NCBI RefSeq assembly: GCF_001421565.1
Contig: NZ_LMKQ01000001.1
Coordinates: 2,914,934 to 2,978,933, forward strand
From: Agromyces sp. Leaf222
GTDB taxonomy: Bacteria; Actinomycetota; Actinomycetes; Actinomycetales; Microbacteriaceae
Direction of reading: 5' to 3'
DNA length: 64,000 nucleotides
Of this stretch, positions 43,764 to 51,936 are shown piece by piece. Under the pieces are notes generated by a model. The model made no database searches. It worked only from the letters and a program-made list of their open reading frames with translations, and had not been told where the DNA came from. Made by a program: the position numbers and the translations under genes. Each line of letters opens with the position of its first letter. Position 1 is the first letter of the stretch.

Positions 43764-44639
43764 ATGCCCGCAACGTTCGTCGTCGTCCCCCTCTGGCAGG
43801 GCTCGGTCTCCTCACGCGCGATGAGCCTCGCCGACGGCGCCGCGGCCATCCTCGGCGACCTGCCCGCCGCCGCCACCGTGAGCATCGACGTGCCCATCGA
43901 GGCCGGCGAGTCGCTCGGCACCGGCATCCGTCGGTACAGCGCCGTGCGCCGCACCCGCGAGCGCACCGAGGAGGCCCTGGCCTCGATCACCGGAACCGCG
44001 ATCACCGTCGGCGGCGACTGCGGCGCGGCCCTGCCGGGCGTCGCCCACGCGGCGCGAAGCTCGAACGGCGAGCTCGCCGTGCTCTGGCTCGACGCGCATC
44101 CCGACCTGAACACCCCCGACTCGTCGCCGTCCGGCGGATTCGGCGGCATGACGCTGCGGCACATCGCGGGCGACGGCGCCGACGGCCTCGCCCTCGAGGG
44201 CGAGAGCCGGGTCGCACCGCAGCGCCTCGTGCTCGGCGGCATCCGCGCCATCGATGCCGAGGAGCACCGCTTCATCGACGAGCACGGCATCGACGTGCTC
44301 ACCGTCGAAGATCTCTCCGACCCCTCCATCGTCATCGCCTCGCTCGAGGCCACCGGCGCCTCGCAGGTCTTCGTGCACATCGACCTCGACGTGCTCGACC
44401 CCTCGGCGCTCGCGGGGTTGTCGTACCCGATGCCGTTCGGGGTCGGCGCGACGACGCTCGTCGCGCTCGTGAAGGCCGTCGTCGCCCGCTTCCCGCTCGC
44501 CGGTGCGGCGATCACCGGATTCGCACCGAGGTCGCCCGAGGTCGCCGACGACGACCTGCCCACGATCCTGCGACTCGTCGGCGCGCTCGCGAGCGGCGCG
44601 ACGGCCGACCCCGCGACCTCCGCCACTCCCGCGGCCTGA
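43764..44639 (+). CDS. arginase/agmatinase-family hydrolase with a cysteine in the first metal motif
   Basis: 291 residues, ureohydrolase fold. Metal-binding motifs: GGDCGA (83-88; the usual GGDH histidine is Cys86), WLDAHPDLN (Asp110, His112, Asp114) and HIDLDVLDPS (Asp207, Asp209). A binuclear Mn site is therefore five-sixths canonical. The substrate could be arginine, agmatine, formiminoglutamate or guanidinobutyrate. GATACT ends six bases before the ATG, with no ribosome site, so it is probably leaderless. The polyamine cluster at 1.3-6.3 kb could receive its product, but that is speculative. Confidence 0.88.
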   Translation: MPATFVVVPLWQGSVSSRAMSLADGAAAILGDLPAAATVSIDVPIEAGESLGTGIRRYSAVRRTRERTEEALASITGTAITVGGDCGAALPGVAHAARSSNGELAVLWLDAHPDLNTPDSSPSGGFGGMTLRHIAGDGADGLALEGESRVAPQRLVLGGIRAIDAEEHRFIDEHGIDVLTVEDLSDPSIVIASLEATGASQVFVHIDLDVLDPSALAGLSYPMPFGVGATTLVALVKAVVARFPLAGAAITGFAPRSPEVADDDLPTILRLVGALASGATADPATSATPAA

Positions 44640-44736
44640 ACCGGTCGCGCGCGGGGGGCGCAAGGGGGTGCCCTCGCCCCTCGCGGTGCCTAGGCTTGGG
44701 CCATCCGCCCGCAGCGGCGGGTGCGAGAGGAGACCG

Positions 44737-46203
44737 ATGCAACGCGAAGTCGACGTCATCGTCCTCGGCGCCGGACCCGTTGGCGAGAACATCGCCGACC
44801 GGGTGCGCGCCGCCGGACTCGAGGTGGTGATCGTCGAGCACGAACTCGTGGGCGGCGAATGCTCGTACTGGGCGTGCGTGCCGTCGAAGGTGCTGCTGCG
44901 CAGCGCCGCCGCCCTGCGTGCCGCGAAGCGCGTTCCAGGCGCCGCGGAGGCCGTCACCGGAGACCTCGACGTCGAGGCCGTGTTGCGCCGGCGCGACTAC
45001 TGGGTGTCGGACTGGAGCGACGACGGCGCCGTCTCCTGGCTCGACGATGCCGGCATCGGCCTCGAGCGCGGGCACGGGCGCCTCGACGGACCGCGCCGCG
45101 TCGTCGTGTCACGCGACGGCTCGGGTTCCGACGACGCCGTGACCCTCGTCGCGCGTCACGCCGTGGTCGTCGCGACGGGCTCGGATCCCGTGGTGCCGCC
45201 GATCCCCGGCCTCGCCGAGGCGTCGCCGTGGACGAGCCGCGAGGCGACGAGCGTCGAGCGACCGCCGAGGCGGCTCGCGATCATCGGGGGCGGGGTGGTG
45301 GCCTGCGAGATGGCGACCGTGTTCGCCGGGTTCGGCACCGAGGTCGTCGTGCTCGCGCGCAGCGGGCTGCTGGGCAACATGGAGCCGTTCGTCGGCGACG
45401 CCGTGACGGCCGGGCTCCGCGGGCTCGGCGCGACCGTGCGCACGGGCGTGCAGACCACCGGCGTCGAACGCACTGACGCCGGCGACGTCGTGCTGACCCT
45501 CGACGACGGCTCGACCGTGGTCGCCGACGAGGTGCTCGTCGCGACCGGACGCAAGCCCCGAACCGACGCGATCGGCCTCGAGACCGTCGGACTCGAACCC
45601 GGCGACTGGCTGCGCGTCGACGACGGCCTCCAGGTCGAAGGGCTCGACGCCTCCGAGGCAGGCGACGACGGCCAGTGGCTCTACGCCGCGGGCGACGTGA
45701 ACCACCGGGCCCTGCTCACCCACCAGGGCAAGTACCAGGGCCGTGCCGTCGGCGACCTCGTCGCGGCTCGCGCCACGGGACATCCGATCGACCTGAGCTC
45801 GTGGGGCGTGCATGCGGCGACGGCTGATCACTCGGCCGTGCCGCAGGTGGTCTTCGCCGAGCCCGAGGCCGTCGCGGTCGGGCTCACCGAGGCTCAGGCG
45901 ACGAAGGCCGGGCGCACGGTGCGCACCGTCGAGGTGTCGATGACCTCGGCGAGCGGCGCGGGAATCCTCGCCGACGGGTACGAGGGCCACGCGAAGCTCG
46001 TCGTCGACGAGGAGCTCGGCACCGTGATCGGCGCGACCTTCACCGGACAGGATGTCTCCGAGCTGCTGCATGCGGCGACCGTCGCGATCGTCGGCGAGGT
46101 GCCCGTCGAACGGCTCTGGCACGCGGTTCCGGCGTTCCCGACGATGAGCGAGGTGTGGCTGCGCCTGCTCGAGTCCTACGGCCGACCCGAGGCGCGCGCG
46201 TGA
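44737..46203 (+). CDS. pyridine nucleotide-disulfide oxidoreductase-type flavoprotein (LpdA-like)
   Basis: 488 residues. FAD-binding VIVLGAGPVGENIADRV (8-24), redox disulfide region GGECSYWACVPSK (Cys42 and Cys47), NAD(P)-binding AIIGGGVVACEMATVF, LYAAGDVNHRALLTHQGKYQG, and a dimerisation domain. The C-terminal catalytic dyad region reads HAVPAFPTMSE: phenylalanine replaces the second histidine of the usual HAHPTLSE-type motif. Such forms act as NAD(P)H-quinone reductases rather than dihydrolipoamide dehydrogenases, by analogy with mycobacterial LpdA. GAGAGGAG ribosome site. The next gene starts inside the stop codon. Confidence 0.92.
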   Translation: MQREVDVIVLGAGPVGENIADRVRAAGLEVVIVEHELVGGECSYWACVPSKVLLRSAAALRAAKRVPGAAEAVTGDLDVEAVLRRRDYWVSDWSDDGAVSWLDDAGIGLERGHGRLDGPRRVVVSRDGSGSDDAVTLVARHAVVVATGSDPVVPPIPGLAEASPWTSREATSVERPPRRLAIIGGGVVACEMATVFAGFGTEVVVLARSGLLGNMEPFVGDAVTAGLRGLGATVRTGVQTTGVERTDAGDVVLTLDDGSTVVADEVLVATGRKPRTDAIGLETVGLEPGDWLRVDDGLQVEGLDASEAGDDGQWLYAAGDVNHRALLTHQGKYQGRAVGDLVAARATGHPIDLSSWGVHAATADHSAVPQVVFAEPEAVAVGLTEAQATKAGRTVRTVEVSMTSASGAGILADGYEGHAKLVVDEELGTVIGATFTGQDVSELLHAATVAIVGEVPVERLWHAVPAFPTMSEVWLRLLESYGRPEARA

Positions 46204-46586
46204 GCCGGCTGACGATCGGGCTCACGGACTCGCCCATCAGTCGCGCCGGATTCTGGTGGGCGACGTGCGTCGGCTTCGTGTGGGGGTCGCTCTGGAGCAC
46301 GGGCCGGGTCGAGCGCCGCAACGGGCTGTTCGTGTTCACGGGCATGCCGAGCTGGACGTTCGGGCGCGGCGGTTCGTGCGTCGGCATGTGCTATCTGACG
46401 AACCGGAACGACTCCGACACCGTGCTCGGCCACGAGGCCGTGCACAAGCAGCAGTGGCTGCAGTACGGCATGCTGCTGCCGTTCCTCTACCTGCTCGCCG
46501 GGCGCAACCCCCTGAAGAACCGGTTCGAGATCGAGGCCGGGCTCGAGGCCGGCGGCTACCTGCCGAGGCGTCGCACCGCGAGGTGA
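46200..46586 (+). CDS. small HEXXH-motif protein of unknown function
   Basis: 128 residues. A hydrophobic N-terminal stretch (17-32), then FGRGGSCVGMCYL (Cys60, Cys64), the zinc-metallopeptidase-like motif GHEAVHKQQW with HEXXH at 78-82, a hydrophobic segment (90-100), and a Glu-rich NRFEIEAGLEAGGY that may give a third metal ligand. The GTG start overlaps the flavoprotein stop, so it is coupled. The motif suggests a metal site, but protease activity is not proven. It may be a scaffold or redox partner of the flavoprotein. Confidence 0.75.
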   Translation: MSRLTIGLTDSPISRAGFWWATCVGFVWGSLWSTGRVERRNGLFVFTGMPSWTFGRGGSCVGMCYLTNRNDSDTVLGHEAVHKQQWLQYGMLLPFLYLLAGRNPLKNRFEIEAGLEAGGYLPRRRTAR

Positions 46587-46592
46587 GACGGC

Positions 46593-46632
46593 GACGGCCG
46601 GCGACCCCATTCGTTCAGGGTCACCGGCCGTC
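46593..46632. terminator. Bidirectional terminator between convergent genes
   Basis: 15-base arms (46593-46607 and 46618-46632) with one mismatch and a ten-base loop. It lies between the HEXXH gene (plus) and the siderophore-binding protein gene (minus). Confidence 0.75.
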
Positions 46633-46650
46633 GGCCGTGGCGTCGTGCGA

Positions 46651-47682
46651 CTACTCGGATACGACGCCCGCGATGGACTCGATGAGCGCGGGCATGCCGC
46701 CCTCCCAGTCGAAGCTGAGCGCGGTCGGCGGCGAGACCGACGACACCGTGACCGGGTCGTAGACCTGCGCGACGTTGCCGGCGGCGACCGCCGGGATCGC
46801 CTGGATCTCTGGCTTGGTGAGGAAGGACTCCGCCTCCTCCTTCGAGCTGCTGTAGTTGACGATGAAGTCGGCATCGAGCTTGTCGAGCTGCTCGTAGCTC
46901 AGCTCGTAGAAGAAGCCGCCGTCGGTCGTGTCGAGTTCGGCGACGCTCGGGGCGACCTCGAGGCCGAGTTCGGTCAGGATCGAGATGCGGGGGTCCGCCT
47001 CGGTGTAGACGTAGACGAGCCCGTCGCCGTCCCACACGCCGGCGAAGGTCTTGCCCTCGAACTCGGGGTGGGCCGCGGCCTCGTCGGCGAGGTACGCGTC
47101 GATGTCGTCGAGCACGGCGTCACCCTCTGCCTCGAGGCCGAGCGCCGTGGCGGTGATCGAGATGGTCTCGTCCCACGGGGTGGTCCAGGGCGCCTCGGGG
47201 TACGCGACCACGGGTGCGATGTCGCTGAGCGTGTCGTACTGCTCCTCGGTGAGGCCGGAGTACGGCGCGATGATGAGGTCGGGCGCCGCCTCGATGAACT
47301 CCTCGTAGGGGATGGTCGCGCCGCCCTCGTCGTCGTTGATCACGACGGGGTGCTCGACGCCGGCTGCGTCGTAGGCGTCCTCGACCCACGGCAGCAGGTT
47401 GCCCTCGCCGACGGTCCAGCTCTGCTCCGCCACGGCGATCGGGTAGACGCCGACCGAGATCGCGGCCTCGGTCGAGCCCCAACCCCAGGTCGCAACGCGC
47501 TCGGGCGCGGCCTCGACGACGGTCTCGCCGAACGCGTGCTCGATCGTGATCGGGAAGCCGGTGCCGACGGCCGCGTCGGGAGCCGCCGTGGGCTCCTCGT
47601 TGGCGCCCGAGGCGCAGGCGGTCAGGGTCAGTGCGGTGGCGGCGAGGCAGGCCAGCGCGATGAGCGGACGTCGAAGACGCAC
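46651..47682 (-). CDS. ferric-siderophore ABC transporter substrate-binding lipoprotein
   Basis: 343 residues. Signal sequence with a lipobox LTAC (Cys23), then two helical-backboned lobes typical of class III (FecB/FhuD-like) binding proteins, with AAPERVATWGWGSTEAAISV and PDLIIAPYSGLTEEQYDTLS. It would capture ferric siderophore outside the membrane. The GTG start 47682 has GAGGAG seven bases upstream. An IdeR-like box (47711-47729) lies 29-47 bases upstream, so it is probably derepressed on iron limitation. The permeases and ATPase are encoded in the next operon. Confidence 0.93.
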   Translation of the reverse strand: MRLRRPLIALACLAATALTLTACASGANEEPTAAPDAAVGTGFPITIEHAFGETVVEAAPERVATWGWGSTEAAISVGVYPIAVAEQSWTVGEGNLLPWVEDAYDAAGVEHPVVINDDEGGATIPYEEFIEAAPDLIIAPYSGLTEEQYDTLSDIAPVVAYPEAPWTTPWDETISITATALGLEAEGDAVLDDIDAYLADEAAAHPEFEGKTFAGVWDGDGLVYVYTEADPRISILTELGLEVAPSVAELDTTDGGFFYELSYEQLDKLDADFIVNYSSSKEEAESFLTKPEIQAIPAVAAGNVAQVYDPVTVSSVSPPTALSFDWEGGMPALIESIAGVVSE

Positions 47683-47710
47683 GGGGAACTCCTCGTTCGA
47701 ATGATGGGGA

Positions 47711-47729
47711 TAAGGAAAGGCTAACCTAA
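47711..47729 (-). promoter_or_regulatory. IdeR/DtxR-type iron box of the binding-protein gene
   Basis: On the minus strand it reads TTAGGTTAGCCTTTCCTTA, matching about 16 of 19 positions of the DtxR/IdeR consensus. A repressor-Fe(II) complex would block transcription when iron is sufficient. Confidence 0.75.
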
Positions 47730-47784
47730 GCAGGTGCGCTGGGCGAACCGACGCCGTCACGGACGGGTCACGATTCGGAAGACG

Positions 47785-48699
47785 TCAGGAATCGAGCGCG
47801 GTCGGCGCGGACGCCGACGCGGACGCGGTCGGCTCGGACGCCGACGCCTCGAGCGCGGCCGTGTGGAATCGCCCGACCGGCACGATCATCGGCGACCCGG
47901 CCACCGGGTCGAGGATCACCGACGCCTCGAGCGCGAACGCCCGCCGCACCGTCTCGGGCGTGAGGATCTCGGCCGGGGCACCCTCGGCGATGATCGATCC
48001 GGCCGACATCACGACGAGGTGGTCGGCGTACCGCGCAGCCAGGTTCAACTCGTGCAGCACCATCACGACCGTCGTGCCCCGCTCGCGGTTGAGCTCGGTG
48101 AGCAGGTCGAGCAACTCGAGCTGGTGGGTCACGTCGAGGTACGTCGTGGGCTCGTCGAGCAGCACGATGTCGGTCTGCTGCGCGAGCACCATGGCGATCC
48201 AGACGCGCTGCCGCTGCCCGCCCGACAGCTCCTCGAGCCGCCGGTCGGCGAGGTCGGCGATGCCGGTCGCCGCAAGCGCCTCCGCCACGAACCGGTCGTC
48301 GTCGCTCGAATGGCGGCCGAACCAGCCCTGGTGGGGGTACCGGCCGCGCCCGACGAGCTCGGCGACCCGCACGCCGTCCGGCGCGATCGACGACTGCGGC
48401 AGCACGCCGACACGACGCGCGAGCTCGCGGCGCGGCAGGTCGGCGACGTCACGGCCGTCGAGCGTGACCCTGCCGCCGTCGAGCTGGTGGAGCCGCGCGA
48501 ACCCGCGCAGCAGCGTCGACTTGCCGCAGGCGTTCGGGCCGACGATGGCCGTGATGCGGCCGCTCGGGATCACGAGGTCGAGTCCGTCGATGACCCGGCG
48601 ACCGTCGTAGCCGAGGCAGACGCCCTCGGCGGCGAGCCCGCCCGACGTCGGCGCGACGGCCGGCACGGACGGCGGTACGGATGCGGGCACGGCGGTCAT
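47785..48699 (-). CDS. ferric-siderophore ABC transporter ATP-binding protein
   Basis: 304 residues, FecE/FhuC type. Walker A IVGPNACGKSTLLR, signature LSGGQRQRVWIAMVLAQ, Walker B DIVLLDEPTTYLD, and the H-loop VLHELN. The C terminus carries an Ala/Ser/Thr-Pro tail (EPTASASASAPTALDS). Start ATG 48699 overlaps the permease stop by four bases. It energises the two BtuCD-like permeases. Confidence 0.96.
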   Translation of the reverse strand: MTAVPASVPPSVPAVAPTSGGLAAEGVCLGYDGRRVIDGLDLVIPSGRITAIVGPNACGKSTLLRGFARLHQLDGGRVTLDGRDVADLPRRELARRVGVLPQSSIAPDGVRVAELVGRGRYPHQGWFGRHSSDDDRFVAEALAATGIADLADRRLEELSGGQRQRVWIAMVLAQQTDIVLLDEPTTYLDVTHQLELLDLLTELNRERGTTVVMVLHELNLAARYADHLVVMSAGSIIAEGAPAEILTPETVRRAFALEASVILDPVAGSPMIVPVGRFHTAALEASASEPTASASASAPTALDS

Positions 48700-49781
48700 G
48701 CGCGGGCCTTCCTCTCGGTGCGGGCGAGCAGCCACAGCAGGTACGGTGCGCCGATGAGTCCGGTCACGATGCCCACGGGCGCGGTGAACTGCGGCAGGGC
48801 GAACTGGCCGAGCACGTCGGAGCCGAGCGTCAGCACGGCACCCGTCATGGTCGAGGCCGCGAGTGCGGCGCTGCCGTCGTCGACGAGGCGACGTGCGATG
48901 GCGGGCGCGATGAGGGCGACGAAGGCGATCGGCCCCGCGACCGATGTCGCGATCGCGATCAGCAGCACCGCGACGAGCAGCAGGATGCCGCGGCGCACGT
49001 CGGTTCGCACGCCGAGCGAGATCGCATGGTCGTCGCCGAGTGCGAGCACGGGCAGGCCACGGGCGAACGCGGCCGTCAGGAGGCATCCGATCACCACGCC
49101 GATGCCGACCAGCACGAGCGCGTCGCCGCGCACGTCGGAGACGCTGCCGACGGTCCAGAGGAGCGCGGCCTGCGCCTGGCGCACCTCGGCACGAGCGAGG
49201 AGCCAGGCGATGAGCGAGCCGCAGACGTAGGCGAGTCCCACGCCGACGAGCACGAAGCGCACGCCGTGCAGGCCCTGCCGCCACGCGGTCGCCCAGATCA
49301 CGAGGGCGACGACGAGCGCCCCGGCGAGGGCGAATCCCGAGACGACGACGCCCGCGAGCCCGAGGCCGAGGATCGCCCAGACGGCACCGAGGCTCGCACC
49401 GGCCGAGACGCCGAGGATGTCCGGGCTCGCCAGCGGGTTGCGCAGCACCGCCTGGAAGATCGCGCCGGCGAGGCCGAACGCCGCGCCGACGAAGACCGCC
49501 GCGAGGATGCGCGGCAGCCGCAGCTTGAAGACCACGAGCTGCTCGGTGCGATCGCCCTGGCCGAGCAGGGTCGCGAGCACGCGGTCGGGTGGGACGCTCG
49601 CCGCGCCGGAGGAGATGGCGATCATCGCGAACACCAGGGCGAGCGCGGCACCGGCGGCGAGCATGACGACCAGGCGCCGACGGCTGCGACGACGCACGGA
49701 TGCGACGGTGCGGCGCACGTCGTCGACGGAGGCGGGCGCGGGCGGGGGCGTGGTGGCGGGTCGGGATTCGGTCGTCGTCAT
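48696..49781 (-). CDS. ferric-siderophore ABC transporter permease (FecCD family)
   Basis: 361 residues. A cytosolic Arg/Pro-rich N terminus, then about nine to ten membrane helices. FecCD landmarks: LRLPRILAAVFVGAAFGLAG, QAVLRNPLASPDILGVSAGA, ALGDDHAISLGV and the coupling-helix region AGPIAFVALIAPAIARRLV. Downstream partner of the 49781-50869 permease, with an ATGA overlap. Confidence 0.96.
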   Translation of the reverse strand: MTTTESRPATTPPPAPASVDDVRRTVASVRRRSRRRLVVMLAAGAALALVFAMIAISSGAASVPPDRVLATLLGQGDRTEQLVVFKLRLPRILAAVFVGAAFGLAGAIFQAVLRNPLASPDILGVSAGASLGAVWAILGLGLAGVVVSGFALAGALVVALVIWATAWRQGLHGVRFVLVGVGLAYVCGSLIAWLLARAEVRQAQAALLWTVGSVSDVRGDALVLVGIGVVIGCLLTAAFARGLPVLALGDDHAISLGVRTDVRRGILLLVAVLLIAIATSVAGPIAFVALIAPAIARRLVDDGSAALAASTMTGAVLTLGSDVLGQFALPQFTAPVGIVTGLIGAPYLLWLLARTERKARA

Positions 49782-50869
49782 CACAGGCCCGCCACGTTCC
49801 GGCTGCGCGCGATGGCGATGAGCACGGGGGCGCCGAGGAACGCCGTGACCACGCCGGCCTCGAGCTCGGCGTTCGGCACGATGAGGCGTCCGATGACGTC
49901 GGCGGCGAGCAGCATGACCGGGCCGAGCAGGAGTGCGGTCGACATGATCCATCGGTAGTCGGTGCCGACGAGGCGGCGCGCGGCGTGGGGCACGACGAGT
50001 CCGACGAGGGCGATCGGCCCGGCGAGCGCCGTGGCGGTTCCGCAGAGCAGCACGAGGGCGATGCCCGCGACGGCGCGGGTCGTGCCGACGCGCTGGCCGA
50101 GGGAGTTCGCGACGTCGTCGCCGAGGGCGATCAGGTTGAGCCGGTTGGCGAGCAGGAACGCGACGACCGCGCCGACCAGGATGAACGGCCAGAGGACGGC
50201 CGCGACGTCGAGGCCACGACCCGTGAGCGAGCCGACGGCCCAGAACCGGTACTGGTTGAACGTCTCGGTGTCGCGGAGGAGCACGAGGGCGATGAGCGGC
50301 GTGATGAACGCGGTCACGGCGGCGCCGACCAGCGCGAGGCGCACGGGTTGCCCCCGCCCGATCGAGAAGACGATGGCGGCCGCTGCCGCGGCACCGGCGA
50401 ACGCGAACCAGATGTACCCGAGCGGCGAGGTCACGCCGAGGAGGGCGATGCAGAGCACGACGGCGAGGGAGGCGCCGGAGTTCAGGCCGAGCAGCCCCGG
50501 GTCGGCGATCGGGTTGCGCGTGACACCCTGGATGAGCGTGCCGGCGAGGCCGAGCGCGACGCCCGCGAGCAGGCCGATGACGGTGCGCGGCACGCGCAGC
50601 TGCCAGATGACGTTGTGGTCGGCATTCGCGGGGTCCGGCCCGATGATGGCCTGCCAGACGACGCCGGGGTCGATGGAGCGCACGCCGAAGGCGAGGCTCG
50701 CCACGACGATCGCCACGAGTGCGATCGCGCAGGCGACGAGCACGGCCGCGGCACGCCCCGACCCGACGCGCCGAACGCGTCGACGGCCAGGGGCGACGGG
50801 CGTCGAGGCCGCCGTCGCGAGGTCGGACTGCGAGGCGGCGGGCCCGACGACGGTGGGCGACCCGTTCAC
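49781..50869 (-). CDS. ferric-siderophore ABC transporter permease (FecCD family), second subunit
   Basis: 362 residues, about ten membrane helices. LRVPRTVIGLLAGVALGLAG, QGVTRNPIADPGLLGLNSGA, LGDDVANSLGQRVG and the GPIALVGLVVPHAARRLVG coupling region are FecCD hallmarks. GTG start 50869 overlaps the SIP gene stop (GTGA). It heterodimerises with the other permease. Confidence 0.96.
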   Translation of the reverse strand: MNGSPTVVGPAASQSDLATAASTPVAPGRRRVRRVGSGRAAAVLVACAIALVAIVVASLAFGVRSIDPGVVWQAIIGPDPANADHNVIWQLRVPRTVIGLLAGVALGLAGTLIQGVTRNPIADPGLLGLNSGASLAVVLCIALLGVTSPLGYIWFAFAGAAAAAAIVFSIGRGQPVRLALVGAAVTAFITPLIALVLLRDTETFNQYRFWAVGSLTGRGLDVAAVLWPFILVGAVVAFLLANRLNLIALGDDVANSLGQRVGTTRAVAGIALVLLCGTATALAGPIALVGLVVPHAARRLVGTDYRWIMSTALLLGPVMLLAADVIGRLIVPNAELEAGVVTAFLGAPVLIAIARSRNVAGL

Positions 50870-51876
50870 TCGAGTTCGGCGCGCCCGCGGCGCCAGTAGC
50901 CCATGAACGCGACCTGGCGGCGGTCGAGCCCGGCCTCGCGCACGAGGAACCGGCGGAGGCCGGTGATGACGGACGCCTCGCCCGCGAGCCAGGCGTAGCA
51001 GGCGCCGTCGAGGCTCTGCCCCTCTGGAACGTCCCAGAGCGGCGTGTCGGGAAGGTCGGCCCGTTCGGCGGCGGCGAGCGCCGCGGCGGATTCGTCGGCG
51101 CCGGCGCGCGCGACGCCGAGGTCGGCGAGGTGGCGCACGACCCAGTCGCGCACGGCGGGCGCGAGGAGCGCGCCGTGCTCCGTTGCGGCGGCGGTGCCCT
51201 CGGCGACGGTGCCCCCGGCGGCGGTGCCCTCGGCGGCGTCCGCTCCGTGGCCGCCCTCGCGGGCGAACCACCGCACCTCGACACCGCGGGGCGCGCGAAC
51301 GTCGAGGCGGTCGCCGGCTTCGGGCACCTCGAGGAACGCCGCACCGGTGGCATCGGCGGGCAGCGACTCGAGGATCGCGCAGATCGCCGGGGTCGCGGTC
51401 TCGTCGCCGACGAGCAGCAGGGTGTCGACGTCGCCGGGGCGCCAGTCGATGCCGACCGCGCGGCCGGGGCCGAACTCGTCGGGTCCGATGAGCACGATCT
51501 CGTCGCCGGGCGTCGCGCGGGCCGCCCATGCCGAGGCGGGTCCGGTGTCGCCGTGGCTGGCGAACACGATGTCGACCTCGCGCTGCGCCGGGCGCACCGC
51601 GCGCACCGTGTAGGTGCGGAACGGGTTGCGCAGGTCGGCGGGCAGCTCACGCCACTTGGTGTACCAGTCCTCGCCGTCGGGGAAGGACGCGAAGCCGTTC
51701 GCAGCGAGCGGCAGCACGACCTTGACGCGCTGGTCGAGGCCGGCCGTGCCGAAGTCCGCCAGGTCGTCGCCGGCGAACGTCACGTTCACGAAGGTCGGCG
51801 AGAGGCGTTCGACGCGTGCGACCGCGACGCGGAAGTTGCGGTATGCGGGTCGCTCACGCCGAGGGGGTTCGGCCAC
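50866..51876 (-). CDS. siderophore-interacting protein (ferric-siderophore reductase)
   Basis: About 336 residues. FAD-binding_9 domain with FRTYTVRAVRPAQREVDIVFASHG, and the SIP domain with TLLLVGDETATPAICAILE, WLAGEASVITGLRRFL and VAFMGYWRRG at the C terminus. It reduces ferric siderophore in the cytosol, releasing iron. A low-complexity insert near residues 225-245 (a twice-repeated EGTAA unit) interrupts it. GTG 51876 is chosen: the ATG at 51888 lies inside the IdeR-like box, and a -10-like AATGCT seven bases before the GTG suggests a leaderless mRNA. First gene of the uptake operon. Confidence 0.92.
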   Translation of the reverse strand: MAEPPRRERPAYRNFRVAVARVERLSPTFVNVTFAGDDLADFGTAGLDQRVKVVLPLAANGFASFPDGEDWYTKWRELPADLRNPFRTYTVRAVRPAQREVDIVFASHGDTGPASAWAARATPGDEIVLIGPDEFGPGRAVGIDWRPGDVDTLLLVGDETATPAICAILESLPADATGAAFLEVPEAGDRLDVRAPRGVEVRWFAREGGHGADAAEGTAAGGTVAEGTAAATEHGALLAPAVRDWVVRHLADLGVARAGADESAAALAAAERADLPDTPLWDVPEGQSLDGACYAWLAGEASVITGLRRFLVREAGLDRRQVAFMGYWRRGRAELE

Positions 51877-51895
51877 TGAGGTAAGCATTACCTAA
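51877..51895 (-). promoter_or_regulatory. IdeR/DtxR-type iron box overlapping the SIP promoter
   Basis: Minus strand TTAGGTAATGCTTACCTCA, about 15 of 19 consensus positions. It covers the presumed -10 element and the ATG of a possible longer SIP start, so iron-loaded repressor would block RNA polymerase directly. Confidence 0.7.
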
Positions 51896-51936
51896 GTCTG
51901 ACATACCGGCTCGCGGCATCCGAACCGGCGGGGCAT

